DNA of 64,000 bases from JAXLXE01 sp046328115 (GTDB lineage Bacteria; Chloroflexota; UBA6077; JACCZL01), in the NCBI GenBank assembly GCA_046328115.1, contig JAXLXE010000004.1, positions 124,001-188,000 on the forward strand, written 5' to 3'. Positions 61,717 to 64,000 of this stretch are shown here, one piece after another. The position numbers were made by a program, and so were the translations under genes. Below the pieces are notes generated by a model. It saw only the letters and a list, made by a program, of their open reading frames with translations. It was not told where the DNA came from and made no database searches. Within the stretch, counting starts at the first letter, position 1, and each line of letters begins with the position of its first letter.

Positions 61717-61907
61717 CGCTCTCCGCGAAGTCCGGCCTGGCGCAAGATACTCTGGAGTGTACCCGACGCCAGATCGTCCCCAGGCTTACCGGGCACTGTC
61801 ACCACTCCTCGTTTCGTGGGGTGAAGATACTGACGATGACTGCCCCGCATGCGATCGAGATACCAGCCATCCCGCGACAGCAGCCGAATAACATCGCGGA
61901 CTTTCAT
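61713..61907 (-). CDS. hicA: HicA family mRNA interferase toxin
   Basis: This 64-residue protein has the HicA double-stranded-RNA-binding fold: KVRDVIRLLSRDGWYLDRMR, catalytic His in GSHRQY, and TVPGKPGDDLASGTLQSILR. HicA toxins cleave mRNA. The toxin gene precedes the antitoxin gene with a four-base overlap. ATG 61907 is preferred over TTG 61919. Confidence 0.9.
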   Translation of the reverse strand: MKVRDVIRLLSRDGWYLDRMRGSHRQYLHPTKRGVVTVPGKPGDDLASGTLQSILRQAGLRGER

Positions 61908-62144
61908 CGAGACCAACAATAGCGGCCATCGATAAGGTTGCGAAAGGCAAGCCGACTCGGCCGTCGCCCGGTGCCGAGTCCGAACCCCAGATAGCCACGG
62001 CGAACGCTTGGCGCGATTCGGCGCGTGGGGGTTGTTCGCGCCAGACTAGCCCCCGGCGCACCCGTGCCACAGCCGACGGCGGCCAAGTTTAGGTCTGTCG
62101 CATCAGCCGAGACCGCGGACGGGCTCACGCTTTGCGAGCCTTTG

Positions 62145-62166
62145 TGAAAGTTGCGTGAAACTTTCA
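62145..62166. promoter_or_regulatory. Operator-like inverted repeat
   Basis: TGAAAGTT and AACTTTCA form a perfect 8-bp inverted repeat around a 6-base spacer, ending 9 bp before the -35 box of the next promoter. The left half resembles segments at 33649 and 40853 (see findings). Confidence 0.5.
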
Positions 62167-62175
62167 GAAACAGGC

Positions 62176-62204
62176 TTGACAAAACGCTCATTCGGTCCTA
62201 GATT
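62176..62204 (+). promoter_or_regulatory. Promoter of the Tat repeat-protein gene
   Basis: TTGACA (62176-62181) and TAGATT (62199-62204) are 17 bp apart. The transcript would start near 62211 and carry AGGAGG 6 nt before ATG 62244. Confidence 0.75.
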
Positions 62205-62243
62205 GGGCGCGTCGAGGTTCCATTCATCGCTAGGAGGCCAGTG

Positions 62244-63610
62244 ATGCGTGCGCTACGTCGTGCCGACCGTGGGATAGTTGAGAACACTGTCACAAAGGTC
62301 GCGGGGGGGGGGGCAGACGTGGGTTGCTGCGCTGGCTCGCGGTGGGGATCGGCGCGGGCTTCGTAGCCAAGTCGGCCACGGAGCAGGTGGCGGCCGATAA
62401 CGGCAACAACGTCATCGCCGGCCAGGCGGTCACCGCCACCAACGTCACCCAGATCACGGGCACCGTCGGCGGGCTGCCCGCGCTCAGAGTCCTGAACGGA
62501 ACCGGCTCCGCGCCGGACAATCTCGCGGACGCCATCCAGGGCGTAGCAGCCGGCGCGTACGCGGCCGGGATCGCCGGACGTAACAACGACGTCAACGGCA
62601 TCGGCGCCTCCGGGACATCCCCAAACGGTACGGGTGCGTACGGCGAGAGCATCACGGGCACCGGCGTTGGCGGCCGTTCAACCAGCGGGACGGGTGTCTA
62701 CGGATCGTCCGGCACCGGGAACGGCATCACCGGTTCGTCCGCGGGAGCAAACGGGGTGGCCGGCGTCAGCACGACCGGAACGGGGACCTACGGCGGCTCG
62801 ACGAGCGGCGCCGGGGTCTACGCGTCGTCGAGCAGCGGCAGCGGCGTCGTGGCGGGCTCGACCACGGGCATCGGCGTGAGCTCCACCGCCGGCGGATTCG
62901 CGGGCGTCAATTCGGCCGGCACCAGCCCCAGCACGCATGGGCTGGCCGCCAGCGCGAACGGATCCGGAGCGACGCCTGGCCACGGCGTGGTCGGGTGGCA
63001 GAGCGGTACCGGCTGGGGGGTCTGGGCCGTAGGTGCCACCGCCAACGCGGCCGGCGGGATCGCGGCGGTCGCGACCGGCGCCAGCCAGTACGCCGGGCGG
63101 TTCGATGGCAACGTCCTGGTGGTCGGCAACTTCAGCGTCATCGGCGGCACCAAGAACGTGCTCATCGAGCACCCGGATGGTACCCATCGCCGCATGTACT
63201 GCCAGGAAAGCCCAGACCCGTGGTTCAACGACTTCGGCAAGGGGGCGCCGACCAGCGGACGGGCCGTGGTGACGATCGATCCCGACTTCGCCGCGACCAT
63301 CAAGACCGACGATTACGGCGTGATCGCGGTGCCGGAGGGAGACTGCAACGGCCTGTACGTGACGGCCAAGACCCCGGCCAGCTTCGAGGTGCGGGAGTTG
63401 AAGGGGGGCACGTCGTCAGTGCCCTTCCGCTATCAGATCGCGGCCAGGCAGAAGGCCGCCACCGCGACCAGGATGGAGAAGGTCACACTCCCGCCGAAGC
63501 CGCCGAGCATCACCGTTCCGGAGGTCAAGGTACCAACCATCGTGGTGCGTGCCGTCCTGGACGACAAACCTGGAGCGCCACCGGCCAGCGGCCCGATTCC
63601 AGCGCGTTAG
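62244..63610 (+). CDS. Tat-exported Gly/Thr/Ser repeat protein, frame broken at a G11 run
   Basis: A strong promoter and AGGAGG lead to ATG 62244, but that frame ends after about 40 codons. One extra G in the 11-G run at 62303-62313 would join MRALRRADRGIVENTV to RRGLLRWLAVGIGAGFVAKS, restoring a twin-arginine signal. The following 300 residues contain many GxGVYG/GxSTxGTGV-type repeats, like trimeric fibre or tail-type proteins. The C-terminal domain includes GNVLVVGNFSVIGGTKNVLI and SSVPFRYQIAARQK, a fold often found after such repeats. The product is probably a surface fibre. Without slippage, translation could only begin at TTG 62324, without the Tat signal. Confidence 0.75.
62303..62313 (+). 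repeat. Homopolymer run of 11 G inside a coding region
   Basis: Eleven consecutive G interrupt the frame of the Tat-exported repeat protein 60 bases after its start. Twelve (or nine) G would make the gene continuous. The run could be a phase-variable switch or a sequencing or assembly error. Confidence 0.9.
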
Positions 63611-63623
63611 CGGAGGGGTTGAC

Positions 63624-64000
63624 ATGTCGGGCTTCCGAAGTCCTTCCGCCGGCGCGCTCTGTCTCAGCATCACGCTGTGCACCCGATCCGCGAAAACGGT
63701 GACCCGCCGAACTCGGAAAGCACTGCTGCCGCTCTCGCGCCTACTCGCGACGATCGCCATGCTGGCGGCGCCACTCCAGAACGCCGCGGATGCCGCCGAG
63801 GACCTGCTGCGGACGAGTCCCGCGCTCGCCAGGGCATCCATCGCGTCCGGGGTCTCCATGGCCATGGCGATGGGTTTGGTCGACCCGGCGGCGCAGACCC
63901 CGCCGCCGCTGCCGCCCCAGCTCGGAAAGTACCGTCTGCCGCTACTCAACGCGGCCCTCAGCGCCGGACGCGTGCACACCTACACGGGACAGTACCACCA
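63624..64000 (+). CDS. Exported or membrane protein, 3' end outside window
   Basis: GGAGGGG lies 5 nt before ATG 63624, 13 bp after the previous gene. At least 125 residues are present and the frame stays open to the window edge. A basic N-terminus (VTRRTRKALLP) precedes a hydrophobic segment (LSRLLATIAMLAAPL), then a Pro-rich stretch. The family is not recognisable from the visible part. It is probably cotranscribed with the repeat-protein gene. Confidence 0.6.
   Translation, partial: MSGFRSPSAGALCLSITLCTRSAKTVTRRTRKALLPLSRLLATIAMLAAPLQNAADAAEDLLRTSPALARASIASGVSMAMAMGLVDPAAQTPPPLPPQLGKYRLPLLNAALSAGRVHTYTGQYH

Larger units (their letters stand above)
61908..62243. other. Intergenic region with promoter and operator-like repeat
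   Basis: No gene is seen. It holds the divergent control signals for hicA (minus strand) and the Tat repeat protein (plus strand), described in the entries at 62145 and 62176. Confidence 0.6.

Noticed and set aside
60775..61824. 349-residue plus-strand frame
   Set aside because: It overlaps a better membrane-protein frame and the hicAB genes, and has low-complexity composition without motifs.
1..64000. Insertion sequences, prophage genes, integrases or rRNA
   Set aside because: No transposase, integrase, phage structural gene, terminal inverted repeats with target duplication or rRNA sequence was recognised.

Overview
This 64 kb window is high-GC chromosomal DNA from a bacterium that most resembles a Chloroflexota member, possibly near the Thermomicrobia. 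The assignment is inferred from family content, not from a marker-gene search. The main indicators are an Ala/Lys/Pro/Glu-linker Tat lipoprotein sugar-binding protein, F420-type LLM and PPOX enzymes, a nickel superoxide dismutase, a T-box in front of thrS, CSLREA and CARDB secreted proteins, a Tat peptide with a poly-lysine tail, and a glutaredoxin-like protein. No rRNA, CRISPR array, prophage or transposase was seen. One tRNA (Pro, anticodon UGG) is present.

Layout. 1-2.9 kb: two secreted Asp-box (BNR) proteins and long gene-poor DNA with a duplicated coding remnant. 2.9-9.2 kb: hybrid histidine kinase, gamma-glutamyltransferase, Ldh_2 oxidoreductase, VOC protein. 9.3-14.8 kb: guaB, T-box-controlled thrS, divergent VOC/MarR pair with a palindromic operator, DapA-like lyase. 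15-25.3 kb: lipoprotein, two paralogous secreted proteins with Asn/Asp/Gly linkers, MarR, Gfo/Idh/MocA, a 47-aa membrane peptide, glutaredoxin, class V aminotransferase with glpX, NHL protein, CARDB protein, SDR. 25.4-28.8 kb: ArsR-SRPBCC regulator on a promoter whose spacer is a perfect 20-bp palindrome, then SnoaL and two Gfo/Idh/MocA genes. 28.8-42.2 kb: beta-helix protein, divergent sodN and its maturation protease, PIG-L deacetylase, sugar dehydrogenase, tRNA-Pro, ECF sigma/anti-sigma pair, ScyD/E-like propeller, a membrane glycosyltransferase fused to a sugar dehydrogenase, and a broken relative of the glycosyltransferase. 42.3-49.4 kb: CaiB/enoyl-CoA hydratase operon, degenerate PAP2 protein, ogt, sugar ABC importer without an ATPase. 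49.5-54.3 kb: a four-gene run PPOX, SDR, degenerate chaperonin, cytoplasmic BNR propeller. 54.4-58.6 kb: membrane protein, then a double-HTH TetR gene heading a HlyD/ABC-2 exporter operon. 58.6-64 kb: LLM enzyme, DUF4160/DUF2442 pair, small membrane proteins, hicAB, and a Tat-exported Gly/Thr repeat protein whose frame is broken at a run of 11 G.

The best candidate for an undescribed system is the 49.5-53.8 kb operon. Its GroEL-like protein carries Ala at the position of GroEL Asp398, the residue needed for ATP hydrolysis, and has a degenerate phosphate loop. It sits 16 bp from a ten-Asp-box propeller without a signal peptide. Other notable items are the glycosyltransferase-dehydrogenase fusion, the G11 tract in an exported repeat protein, and start codons placed 6-9 nt after -10 boxes, which suggest leaderless mRNAs.
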